Both the position numbers and the translations under genes were made by a program. Below the pieces are notes generated by a model that was not told where the DNA came from, made no database searches, and was given only the letters and a program-made list of their open reading frames with translations. From Parabacteroides faecis (GTDB taxonomy: Bacteria > Bacteroidota > Bacteroidia > Bacteroidales > Tannerellaceae): a stretch of DNA of 64,000 bases. The stretch is taken from assembly GCF_014647375.1 (NCBI RefSeq), contig NZ_BMPB01000009.1:186001-250000 (forward strand), read 5' to 3'. Shown piece by piece: positions 50,936 through 57,935 of this stretch. Each line of letters starts with the position of its first letter. Position 1 is the first letter of the stretch.

Positions 50936-52485
50936 TTTATTGTTTTTTTAGTGTTCATATTGATATATTCTTTCAGTTTATCCTGATACTGTTTTTCTTT
51001 AACTTTATATTTTTCAATCAAAGCCAGATGCTCTTGTGCATCGGTATTTCCGGACTCTGCTGCCCGCCGGGCATATTGTTCCGCTTTATCCAATTCACCG
51101 TTACGGGCATGGAAGGCGGACAGGTATAACCAGGCATCCGGATCGTCTTCCAGCCCGGTGAGATATTCTAATCCTGCTTTCATATCACCGGATAAATAAC
51201 TGAATACAGCCATAGAGAGACGGTTGATCTTTTCCTCAGGATACATCGCAGCCGCTTTTTTAATCACGTCACTGAACTGCGGGCTTTCCGGTTCATACTG
51301 ATTCGCCAGCAAATAGAATTCATACAATGAAAGCATATTCGGATGGGTTTGGTAAACCTCTTTTATCGTCTCAACGGAATATTCCGGTACGGTAAAACCG
51401 ATCCGGTAAGCACAACGGCGAAGCAAAGGAAAAAGACGGGTCAGCATATAACAATAGCTCTGTCCTCCGTTATACTGCATCAGAACCTGTTCACGCCTGT
51501 CATTCATTTCTTCTTTACCGATGATACCGAGAGCATATTCTTTTTCCGTAGTTGTCATGACCAGGTCTTCTTCAACCAGTTTCCCCAACCCTTTCCAGTC
51601 TTCGCCATATCCTTGTGAAGAAAGAGTGATTCCTTCCAGATCATAATTCCGGCGAAGCCATCCGGTGAGAGAGGCGGCACGACGTTCGGAAAGACGTAAG
51701 TTGTTCTGCCATGTTCCCTCAGGAGATGCATAAGCCGATATCTTTATCGTATTTATATCGACACCCTGTACATTCTTTATATCTTCCAGACTGCGTCGTA
51801 TCTTATCCAGTTCATTCCGGTTATTTCCCATGCCGGGATCGATCTCGGCATTCCCGACCCGATAGATTATCAGGGCTTCACCTGTCTCAATCCGGGTCTT
51901 TATCTCTTCACGAGGAGGAACGGGAATTCTGACCGGAAGCACATAAACCAAACTTTGTTCCGGCTTTTCCATGAACCGGATACTGTCTGCTATTATTTCC
52001 GTAGAGATACGATGATATTCACCCCGGCAGTTCCGCCGTTCCTGCACCATCGCCACATTTGCATCTTTCATCCATCCTTCCAGAGGTACAATACTGTTAT
52101 ATGTTATTTTCTCATGGATCGCTTTACGCCGCCCTGTACTGAAACAGGCATAAACAGGTTCAACTTCTCCTGAAAGCTTCTCCACCCTGTTTACGACTGC
52201 CTGCTGGGTTTTACCACGGATAACAACGGGAAGCAGCTTCTTTTCATTCTCTCCGGAACGAATGACCGGGAAGAAATATAACTGCTCTCTCGGAGTTACG
52301 GATATTCCGATGGTTTCGATGTCAAGTATGGCACGCACGCTGTCTTTTTCTTGCCTTATGTCACGTACAACCACACGAACATCAGACACTTTCTGTTGCG
52401 CGTTTACGTCGAAGGGAGAGAGAATACAGGATGCAATCCCCGCTAAGAAAAAGATTCTTAATTTTATGTTGTTACAGGTTACCAT
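50932..52485 (-). CDS. DUF3868 protein with OmpA-like peptidoglycan-binding domain
   Basis: The 517-residue protein has a Sec signal (about 1-29, ending VNAQ). The N-terminal ~190 residues (VRVVVRDIRQEKDSVRAILD, LYFFPVIRSG) are DUF3868-like. Next comes a region with INTIKISAYASPEGTWQNN and LRLSERRAASLTGWLRRNY, the OmpA C-terminal (peptidoglycan-binding) pattern (about 225-310). The C-terminal ~100 residues contain TPR-like helices (AWLYLSAFHARNGELDKAEQYARRAAE). It is encoded between DUF3575 and the shaft gene, a gene order common beside Mfa-type fimbriae in Bacteroidales. A role in fixing the assembly site to peptidoglycan is plausible. Confidence 0.85.
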   Translation of the reverse strand: MVTCNNIKLRIFFLAGIASCILSPFDVNAQQKVSDVRVVVRDIRQEKDSVRAILDIETIGISVTPREQLYFFPVIRSGENEKKLLPVVIRGKTQQAVVNRVEKLSGEVEPVYACFSTGRRKAIHEKITYNSIVPLEGWMKDANVAMVQERRNCRGEYHRISTEIIADSIRFMEKPEQSLVYVLPVRIPVPPREEIKTRIETGEALIIYRVGNAEIDPGMGNNRNELDKIRRSLEDIKNVQGVDINTIKISAYASPEGTWQNNLRLSERRAASLTGWLRRNYDLEGITLSSQGYGEDWKGLGKLVEEDLVMTTTEKEYALGIIGKEEMNDRREQVLMQYNGGQSYCYMLTRLFPLLRRCAYRIGFTVPEYSVETIKEVYQTHPNMLSLYEFYLLANQYEPESPQFSDVIKKAAAMYPEEKINRLSMAVFSYLSGDMKAGLEYLTGLEDDPDAWLYLSAFHARNGELDKAEQYARRAAESGNTDAQEHLALIEKYKVKEKQYQDKLKEYINMNTKKTIK

Positions 52486-52492
52486 AATGTGA

Positions 52493-53053
52493 TTATTTTA
52501 ATAGAAAGACCAGCGTCAGAGCAAACTTCGTCGGTCCGAAATAATGCTTCGTCCGATGGCGGGTCAATGGCTGACATTTCCCGCACGGATATTTATCATA
52601 TGAGAGATAAGCGTAACCGACTCCTACAGTGGCTTCGATCGACCAGCGGGGAGCCAGTATCCAGTTATAGCCGTAACTGACGCCCGCTCCGGTCAACCAT
52701 CCTTCGTACCGGTTGTCCTTTATAGTCTTAAAAGGTCCGATACCCCCGACATTATAGGAAGCATAATGGGCATGCACTCCCCAGAAATGTCCAGTAAAAG
52801 GCTGGCATAGCCACCAACGGACTTCCGGTTGCACGGCAAAATGTTTGAATTTCTTCGTATCGCTGAAACTCCATAAATTCAGACTGGCAGGAATATCGAT
52901 CGTCATTCTGGTTCCGGCCTTAAATTCCAGTGAAAGGTTAGGCGATGCCATGGCATCCATCAAAAGGTTGTTCTTTAAAGCAATCTTCTGGGCGCTGGTT
53001 ACTGCACAGGACAGAACAGCTATCAATACTAATATTAATTTTTGCGTTTGCAT
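52493..53053 (-). CDS. DUF3575 outer-membrane protein, first gene of the fimbrial operon
   Basis: The 186-residue protein has a Sec signal ending near TSAQ (about 1-21). It reads as a small beta-barrel: IALKNNLLMDAMASPNLSLE, MTIDIPASLNLW, PEVRWWLCQPFTGHFWG and WSIEATVGVGYAYLSYDKY, with the CGKC pair near 158, matching DUF3575. Together with the DUF3868 protein, seven bases downstream, it is regularly found upstream of Mfa-type fimbrillins; roles in outer-membrane passage or scaffolding have been suggested only from context. It sits directly behind the minus-strand promoter at 53075. Confidence 0.85.
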   Translation of the reverse strand: MQTQKLILVLIAVLSCAVTSAQKIALKNNLLMDAMASPNLSLEFKAGTRMTIDIPASLNLWSFSDTKKFKHFAVQPEVRWWLCQPFTGHFWGVHAHYASYNVGGIGPFKTIKDNRYEGWLTGAGVSYGYNWILAPRWSIEATVGVGYAYLSYDKYPCGKCQPLTRHRTKHYFGPTKFALTLVFLLK

Positions 53054-53074
53054 AGGATATTCTTTTTCCTAAGG

Positions 53075-53082
53075 CAAAAGTA
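53075..53082 (-). promoter_or_regulatory. -7 box of the fimbrial operon
   Basis: TACTTTTG on the minus strand (TAnnTTTG), 21 bases before the DUF3575 start codon. The -33 region shows no TTG, so activation may be needed. Confidence 0.65.
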
Positions 53083-53145
53083 CGCGACCGAAATACATTG
53101 AGAAAGACAACTTTATCCAATCATCCGGTAGCTTTTCTACATTTC

Positions 53146-53258
53146 AGAGAAATCGGAAAGCCTTCTCTTTTCTCCGGCTTACAGAATAGTTGAAAGGATA
53201 AAATAGTCTTGTACTTTTTAGAGAAAATGTTTTTTCATTTTCTCTAAAAAAGAGAAAA
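53146..53258. promoter_or_regulatory. Operator candidate: 15-bp perfect inverted repeat within five AGAGAAA-type elements
   Basis: TTTTTAGAGAAAATG (53215-53229), six T, CATTTTCTCTAAAAA (53236-53250) is a perfect inverted repeat. The core AGAGAAA(A/T) also occurs at 53146, inverted around 53168 (TTTTCTC) and again at 53251: five copies in ~110 bases, in both orientations. It lies between the fimbrial operon and the divergent BetR-like gene, and the strongest dyad overlaps the likely regulator start site. Confidence 0.7.
53190..53219 (+). promoter_or_regulatory. Possible promoter of the BetR-like regulator
   Basis: TTG (53190-53192), 19 bases, TACTTTTT (53212-53219), one base off the -7 consensus. 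Transcription would begin inside the 15-bp dyad and give a ~170-base leader. Confidence 0.45.
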
Positions 53259-53397
53259 CAAAAAGATCAATTATCAAAGTTTGCAACAAACGTCATTAAT
53301 CCATTTCTTTCGGTTCTTCTTTACTGTTTTTTTCTTACATTTCGCCAGGCTAGATTTCGTTTTGATATAAACAGACATCCACAAAAATCTGATAATT

Positions 53398-54375
53398 ATG
53401 AAAAAGAGAAATTTACATGATGTATTCATAGAGGTTTTATACAGAAAAGAGGCTAAAAAAGTTAATCTCATAAACCAGATATCGGATATCCTAAAGCTGG
53501 AAAAAGAATCTGTCTATCGGAGAATGTCAGGAAAAGTAAACTTTTCTGTCAGGGAAATAGGTATACTGGCAAGGGCCTTCAATATCTCGCTGGATAGTTT
53601 GCTGTATAAAGAGATAGAACTTCAATGGCTTCCGTTCGTTTTTGAATCTCCTTCCAAACTTCAGTCGATGGACTCCTTGTATGATATGATAGAATTCAAT
53701 CTGAAACAGACGGAAGAGATTAACCGGCACGAACCGGGAGAAGCCGGAAATGTGTATAACATATTACCTCCGGAGTTTTACATTCGTTATCCTCTTATAA
53801 CCAAGTTCATGTTTTTCAAATGGGGAAACTATTTTGTACAATCCGAAGAGTTCAGTAACTTTTCTCAATGGAGAGTCCCTTATCGGCTGAACCAAATCAT
53901 AGAGAAGTATAATGATGTCTATAAATTCCGAAAAGTATTCTATATCTGGGATCATTCGCTGATCTGGACACTGACCAAAGAAATATATAATTTCTACCGG
54001 ATGCATATCATTACAACACAGGAGAAAGATGACATCAAAAGTGAACTGAAAGAAATCTTATCCAAAATCGAAAAATCACTGAACGGGACTTATATTCCTT
54101 TCATGCCTACTCCACCGGAAATAGCCTTTTATGTATCGTCCATGAATATGGGATTCACAAGTTGCTATTATGTCTCGGGAGATAAACACCTGGCATTGTT
54201 CCAGACCAACTTCAGTTTTTCCATGATCGACAATTCGGCAGAAAGTTTTGAAAAAATAAAAGAATGGATCCAGTCGCTCTGCAAAATATCCACATTACTT
54301 TCCGGTTGCGGACGTATTGAAAGACGGTTGTTCTTCGAAAAACAGTATGCTATTATCGATGACATTTTAGGCTAA
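53398..54375 (+). CDS. BetR-like helix-turn-helix regulator, divergent from the fimbrial operon
   Basis: The 325-residue protein opens with a helix-turn-helix in the style of BetR/Xre N-termini (LINQISDILKLEKESVYRRM, SGKVNFSVREIGILARAFNISLDSLL; about 22-75). The remaining ~250 residues have no motif I recognise; they are rich in aromatic residues and may form an all-alpha sensing region (NFSQWRVPYRLNQIIEKYN, HIITTQEKDDIKSELKEI). Proteins of this shape occur next to fimbrial operons in Bacteroidales. Divergent layout, lack of other neighbours and the shared dyad region suggest it controls the fimbria and itself. Whether it activates or represses cannot be told. Confidence 0.7.
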   Translation: MKKRNLHDVFIEVLYRKEAKKVNLINQISDILKLEKESVYRRMSGKVNFSVREIGILARAFNISLDSLLYKEIELQWLPFVFESPSKLQSMDSLYDMIEFNLKQTEEINRHEPGEAGNVYNILPPEFYIRYPLITKFMFFKWGNYFVQSEEFSNFSQWRVPYRLNQIIEKYNDVYKFRKVFYIWDHSLIWTLTKEIYNFYRMHIITTQEKDDIKSELKEILSKIEKSLNGTYIPFMPTPPEIAFYVSSMNMGFTSCYYVSGDKHLALFQTNFSFSMIDNSAESFEKIKEWIQSLCKISTLLSGCGRIERRLFFEKQYAIIDDILG

Positions 54376-54403
54376 ACTGCTCATTTATACCACATATCAT
54401 TTA

Positions 54404-54417
54404 TTACCAATTGGTAA
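54404..54417. promoter_or_regulatory. 14-bp palindrome at the MATE promoter
   Basis: TTACCAATTGGTAA is a perfect palindrome ending 22 bases before the -7 box (54440-54447), where the -33 region lies. It is a good candidate operator, possibly for the Crp/Fnr-family protein encoded downstream in the same transcript. Confidence 0.6.
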
Positions 54418-54439
54418 GTTTATCCGGAATCTAAAGTCC

Positions 54440-54447
54440 TACCTTTG
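54440..54447 (+). promoter_or_regulatory. -7 box of the MATE-crp operon
   Basis: TACCTTTG (TAnnTTTG) followed by CGCC, 28 bases before the ATG at 54476. The -33 position is occupied by the TTACCAATTGGTAA palindrome rather than a clear TTTG. Confidence 0.75.
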
Positions 54448-54475
54448 CGCCCGTCATTATTAAAAACAAATTGAT

Positions 54476-55864
54476 ATGCAGAGGGATAGCCTTGATTTTA
54501 GAAGAATGGACGTAGGAAAGTTATTTACCAGACTACTCTTTCCTACGATTTTAGGAATGGCCGCATCGGCACTGTTCACTGTTGTCGACGGTATATTCGT
54601 GGGGAACGGGATAGGAAGTGACGCCATGGCGGCTGTCAATATCTCAGCACCTATTTTCATGTTCATCGCCGGACTCGGTCTGATGTTCGGTATGGGAGGT
54701 GGGATACTCACTTCCATCAACTTGTCACAGGGTAAATACAAAGTAGCCAACATCAACCTGACCCAGTCGGTCATAGCATTGATCGTTGTCAGTTTAATTA
54801 TAACATTGCTACTGACCTTGTTTCCTGGGCAGATAGCAACTATTTTCGGTTCTGACGAATATTTGAAGGATATGGTCGTAGAGTACCTCTTCTGGTTCTC
54901 CATCAGCCTTCCATTTACCGTACTCGTTGTTGCTCTGCCGTTTTTCACACGGCTTGCCAACCCGAAAATATCCATGTGGGCGATGCTTGCGGCAACAATT
55001 GTGAATATCGTGTTGGACTATCTGTTCATTTTTGTATTTAAATGGGGATTGTTCGGTGCGGCGATAGCAACCGATATCGGTGAGTTTGTTGGGGCAGCAA
55101 TCATGCTTATCTATCTGTTCGGACGTTCACGTTTGGTAACTGTGAAATTCGTCTGGCTGAAAATGAGTGTCAAAAGTTTATTACTGACACTCCGGAATGT
55201 AGGATATATGATCAAACTGGGTTTCTCTGTGTTCATTAGCGAAATCACATTATCGGTCATGATCATCGCAGGTAATTATGTCTTTATGGATCACCTCGGG
55301 GCAAACGGCGTAGCGGCTTACAGTGTTATCTGCTATTTGTTCCCGATCATTTTCATGGTGTTCAATGCGACGGTACAATCGGCACAGCCCATTATCAGCT
55401 ATAACTACGGATGCGGACAGATGAAACGGTCGGACAACGCGCTGCGTTTATCCATGACGTTCACGTTGATATTCGCATTAGTCATCACTGCTTTGTTCGC
55501 TTGTTTTTCCCGTAGCATCGTTTCGCTTTTCATTCCTGATACGGTGAGCGATGCATGGAAATATGCGGTAACCGGTCTTCCGTTATTCGCAACGGATTAC
55601 CTGTTTTTCGGCATCAACATCATCATGATCGGGTATTATACGAGTATCGAACGGCTGAGACGGGCCATTTCCCTAACTATCCTGCGAGGGATATTGCCGG
55701 TGGTATTCTTTTTCACATTACCTTTGTTGATGGAGGTCAAAGGGATCTGGCTAGCGGTAGCAGCCGGTGATATCGCTACGACACTGGTAATCGTTTGTTT
55801 ATTAATCATGGATAAAGTACGTGACAATGGAAACATTTATAGAAGGAATCTGCAAACAGTGTGA
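54476..55864 (+). CDS. MATE-family multidrug exporter
   Basis: The 462-residue inner-membrane protein has 12 hydrophobic segments in two six-helix halves. FPTILGMAASALFTVVDGIFVGNGIGSDAMAAVN at the start and the pseudo-repeat YMIKLGFSVFISEITLSVMI in the second half are the MATE pattern, with NIVLDYLFIF after helix 4-5 (VLDYLFIFVFKWGLFGAAIA). Such proteins export cationic drugs by Na+ or H+ antiport. It is preceded by a TACCTTTG promoter with an overlapping palindrome. Its last 38 bases overlap the Crp/Fnr-family gene, so the two are one unit and the regulator may control the exporter. Confidence 0.93.
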   Translation: MQRDSLDFRRMDVGKLFTRLLFPTILGMAASALFTVVDGIFVGNGIGSDAMAAVNISAPIFMFIAGLGLMFGMGGGILTSINLSQGKYKVANINLTQSVIALIVVSLIITLLLTLFPGQIATIFGSDEYLKDMVVEYLFWFSISLPFTVLVVALPFFTRLANPKISMWAMLAATIVNIVLDYLFIFVFKWGLFGAAIATDIGEFVGAAIMLIYLFGRSRLVTVKFVWLKMSVKSLLLTLRNVGYMIKLGFSVFISEITLSVMIIAGNYVFMDHLGANGVAAYSVICYLFPIIFMVFNATVQSAQPIISYNYGCGQMKRSDNALRLSMTFTLIFALVITALFACFSRSIVSLFIPDTVSDAWKYAVTGLPLFATDYLFFGINIIMIGYYTSIERLRRAISLTILRGILPVVFFFTLPLLMEVKGIWLAVAAGDIATTLVIVCLLIMDKVRDNGNIYRRNLQTV

Positions 55865-56402
55865 ACTGAAAGAAACGGAAATAACTCTGCTCCGGCAGAC
55901 TCTCCGTACGTTACATTTTCCGAAAGGGAGTACGGTTATCGGAGAAGGAAAGACGGACGATTCGATCTACTTTATACAGAAAGGTGTATGGAGGGCTTAC
56001 ATCGAACGCGACGGAGAACAGCAAACACTTTGGTTCTCCATCCCCGGAGAAACGGTGTTTTCTTCCTGGGGATATTTTCGAGGACATCCTTCCCGCTATA
56101 CGATCAGCTCGTCCAGTGACAGTATAGCAATTGAGATGAGAAACAGTACCATACAAAAACTGTCTGATTCATCTCCGGCTTTCCTGAAATGGATGCAGGA
56201 GCTTTTGGTGAATATACTCATCAATGAAGATGATCTGCTTATCGACCTGTCGAGTCCCAAAGCCGAGAACCGGTATCTGACTTTTATAAAAAAGATGCCA
56301 GAGCTATTCAATAGTGTCCCTTTAAAAGAGATTGCCGGATATATAGGTGTCACTCCGCAATCTCTTAGCCGTATCAGGGCCGGACTGAATAAAAAAAGTT
56401 GA
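55827..56402 (+). CDS. Crp/Fnr-family transcriptional regulator
   Basis: I choose ATG 55827; the GTG at 55821 is in frame but gives only two extra residues. The 191-residue protein has a cyclic-nucleotide-binding-like fold (about 15-120; HFPKGSTVIGEGKTDDSIYFIQKGVWRAY) and a C-terminal winged helix (LKEIAGYIGVTPQSLSRIRAGL, about 165-187). The cAMP phosphate-binding motif is not present (FSIPGETVFSSWGYFRG in its place), so the ligand is unlikely to be cAMP. No Cys cluster for an Fe-S centre is seen. It overlaps the upstream MATE gene by 38 bases. Local control of the exporter by a small ligand is the simplest reading. Confidence 0.85.
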   Translation: METFIEGICKQCELKETEITLLRQTLRTLHFPKGSTVIGEGKTDDSIYFIQKGVWRAYIERDGEQQTLWFSIPGETVFSSWGYFRGHPSRYTISSSSDSIAIEMRNSTIQKLSDSSPAFLKWMQELLVNILINEDDLLIDLSSPKAENRYLTFIKKMPELFNSVPLKEIAGYIGVTPQSLSRIRAGLNKKS

Positions 56403-56709
56403 GATACGAAAAACAAAGTTTCCCTGATTACAAAATGCAGATTATCTATAAACTCTACGAATTATTATTGAGAGCTTGTTTAAATTTTAAATATCGAGTT
56501 AAAAAGGATATTTCTTATTATTATCTACAATAGTAAGACCATATCTGCCACTATTTACTACTTTACAAGTACTAAATACAACTATCCTACACTTATAGGT
56601 TACAACAATTCGCTCTATGTCTACCACCTGTTACCTGACATGATTTGTTTGTTTTTCGGCGGAAAAATAAATCTATGTCAGCTAATAACTCTTTCAAACA
56701 ACATATGAA
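56403..56709. other. Non-coding gap before the VirE remnant
   Basis: 307 bases, AT-rich. I see no promoter match, hairpin with T-run, or ORF on either strand that I would support. It marks the junction between the MATE-crp unit and what looks like the remains of an accessory element. Confidence 0.4.
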
Positions 56710-56979
56710 ATGAAGAAAACCAAGCAGACTGTCTATCGGAATCATGTCGCGCAGCGGGCGATGAGTATGAATGAAATTGTAACATGGGTAAAGGACGAAC
56801 AGACGCGGGAGAAGCTGACGCTTTTTCGTGAAAAGCTGAGGAGGGCTTATCCTGACAAACGTTATGCGTTTACAAAGAAATTACCTCAATTGCTCTTTGC
56901 CGGAACTTTCCGGAAAGGCGAATTGAAAGAGTATAACGGATGGGTGTTGCTTGTGAGTAGTTGTAGATATTGTAGATAA
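56710..56979 (+). pseudogene. Truncated VirE N-terminal-type (BT4734/BF3469-like) gene
   Basis: The 89-residue product has MNEIVTWVKDEQTREKLTLF, LRRAYPDKRYAFTKKLPQLL and FAGTFRKGELKEYNGWVLL, which match the opening of VirE N-terminal/BT4734-type proteins of Bacteroidales mobile elements (typically KLPxxxxSGxF then an LxxYSGL stretch). Full-length relatives continue for several hundred residues with a primase/helicase-like part; here the frame stops soon after the signature, ending SSCRYCR. I read this as a decayed fragment of an integrated element. An intact short protein cannot be excluded. Confidence 0.55.
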
Positions 56980-57190
56980 TTCATTATTGAAATTGGGTTT
57001 GTAACAGAAGCAAACTTTTGGATAGTAGTCATGTTTTGAATCCCCAAAGCAATAAATAACATCTTTTCTGATATGATTTCCGATATTTTCTGTAATATTG
57101 CACTAGCGATAAATAAAATACTGATTATGGATACATCAAGTCTCACGAAAGCAACATCATTGTTCATCCTAACTTTAATACAAAGAGACG

Positions 57191-57466
57191 ATGGACAAAA
57201 GAACAAAACTTTGGAGACGCCTACAAATGGCACGTGTGTTTAAAGCTCGTATGATTCTTTATGCCGCTTATGGGTATTGCATTATCCGTGAAGATGGTAG
57301 CTATTATGAGCATCCTCATTGGTTTGAATTGGCAAAGGATAGATGGGCGCAGGTTTATAAAACTACGGGAACTCCGTGTAGTTGCTGGATCTGTAAAGGG
57401 GAGGAGTACGACCGTAAGGTATATAAGAAAGAGACTCTGCGTATCATCAAAGAATCAGAAGATTAA
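57191..57466 (+). CDS. Small conserved-looking protein with CSCWICKG motif
   Basis: 91 residues, not secreted. It is basic (RTKLWRRLQMARVFKARMI) and then has GYCIIREDGSYYEHPHWFELAKDRWAQVYK and GTPCSCWICKGEEYDRK. The CSCWxC cluster looks like the CSCxMCxNPR-type small proteins seen in several bacteria, which may bind metal. No function is known to me. A second small Cys-containing gene follows 133 bases later and a strong terminator closes the pair, supporting real expression. The context beside a VirE remnant suggests an accessory origin. Confidence 0.55.
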   Translation: MDKRTKLWRRLQMARVFKARMILYAAYGYCIIREDGSYYEHPHWFELAKDRWAQVYKTTGTPCSCWICKGEEYDRKVYKKETLRIIKESED

Positions 57467-57599
57467 ATGTTTAATGAAAAGAAAATGATGTTGAAAGGTA
57501 AAACAATTCTTGACGGTTTGTAAGTGTATAATAGAGCCATACATCAAAACTCCTGCGAGTACAATTGCGTGTTGTAAATCGCAAAAGAAGGACAAGCAA

Positions 57600-57764
57600 A
57601 TGTGCAATCGTCTATTTCGTAGTAAGTCCAAACAATATATTCGTGAGGGTAAGGAACCTCCTTACAGGCTCCGTGAAGTGATGAATGTTTGGAGCTTTGT
57701 CGGTGACGGAAAAGTTTATTGGGGATATGATTGGCAAGGTGTTAAGAATTTGATGAGAAAGTAA
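57600..57764 (+). CDS. Small basic protein of unknown function
   Basis: I choose ATG 57600 (MCNRLFRSKSKQYIREG), giving 54 residues; an in-frame TTG at 57510 would add 30 poorly organised residues. It is basic at the N-terminus and ends SFVGDGKVYWGYDWQGVKNLMRK. No family was recognised. It lies 133 bases after the CSCWICKG protein and just before a strong terminator. Confidence 0.45.
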   Translation: MCNRLFRSKSKQYIREGKEPPYRLREVMNVWSFVGDGKVYWGYDWQGVKNLMRK

Positions 57765-57770
57765 TTAAAT

Positions 57771-57813
57771 ATCTTCCCCTTTGTGTCTCCATGCAGAGGG
57801 GGGAAGATGTTTT
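57771..57813 (+). terminator. Terminator after the small genes
   Basis: ATCTTCCCC (57771-57779) and GGGGAAGAT (57800-57808) form a perfect 9-bp stem, followed by GTTTTG. It lies six bases after the last stop codon. Confidence 0.8.
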
Positions 57814-57857
57814 GAATAATTCCCTGAAACATACAAAGAAAGCCTTGTTTTTCTATT

Positions 57858-57886
57858 AAAAAAGAAGTAGCCTAAATTTGTTAGAC
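57858..57886 (-). terminator. Weak terminator after mnmE (minus strand)
   Basis: On the minus strand GTCTAA, loop CAAAT, TTAGGC (six pairs, one G-U) is followed, after GCTACTTC-type sequence, by T6 at 57863-57858. The position 50 bases after the mnmE stop fits, but the stem is short. Confidence 0.4.
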
Positions 57887-57935
57887 AGCCTCTGATGATC
57901 ATTGATTACATATGCTAATCGTCGGTAATCACCAT

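Noticed and set aside
53215-53250. Bidirectional terminator
   Set aside because: Both neighbouring genes are transcribed away from it, so nothing needs terminating; an operator fits better.
53075-53397. Invertible promoter (phase variation) for the fimbrial operon
   Set aside because: Only one inverted repeat with a six-base loop is present. No pair of separated arms flanks the promoter, and no recombinase gene is nearby.
57510-57599. TTG-initiated extension of the 54-residue protein
   Set aside because: The added 30 residues show no organised pattern; ATG 57600 gives a compact basic protein.
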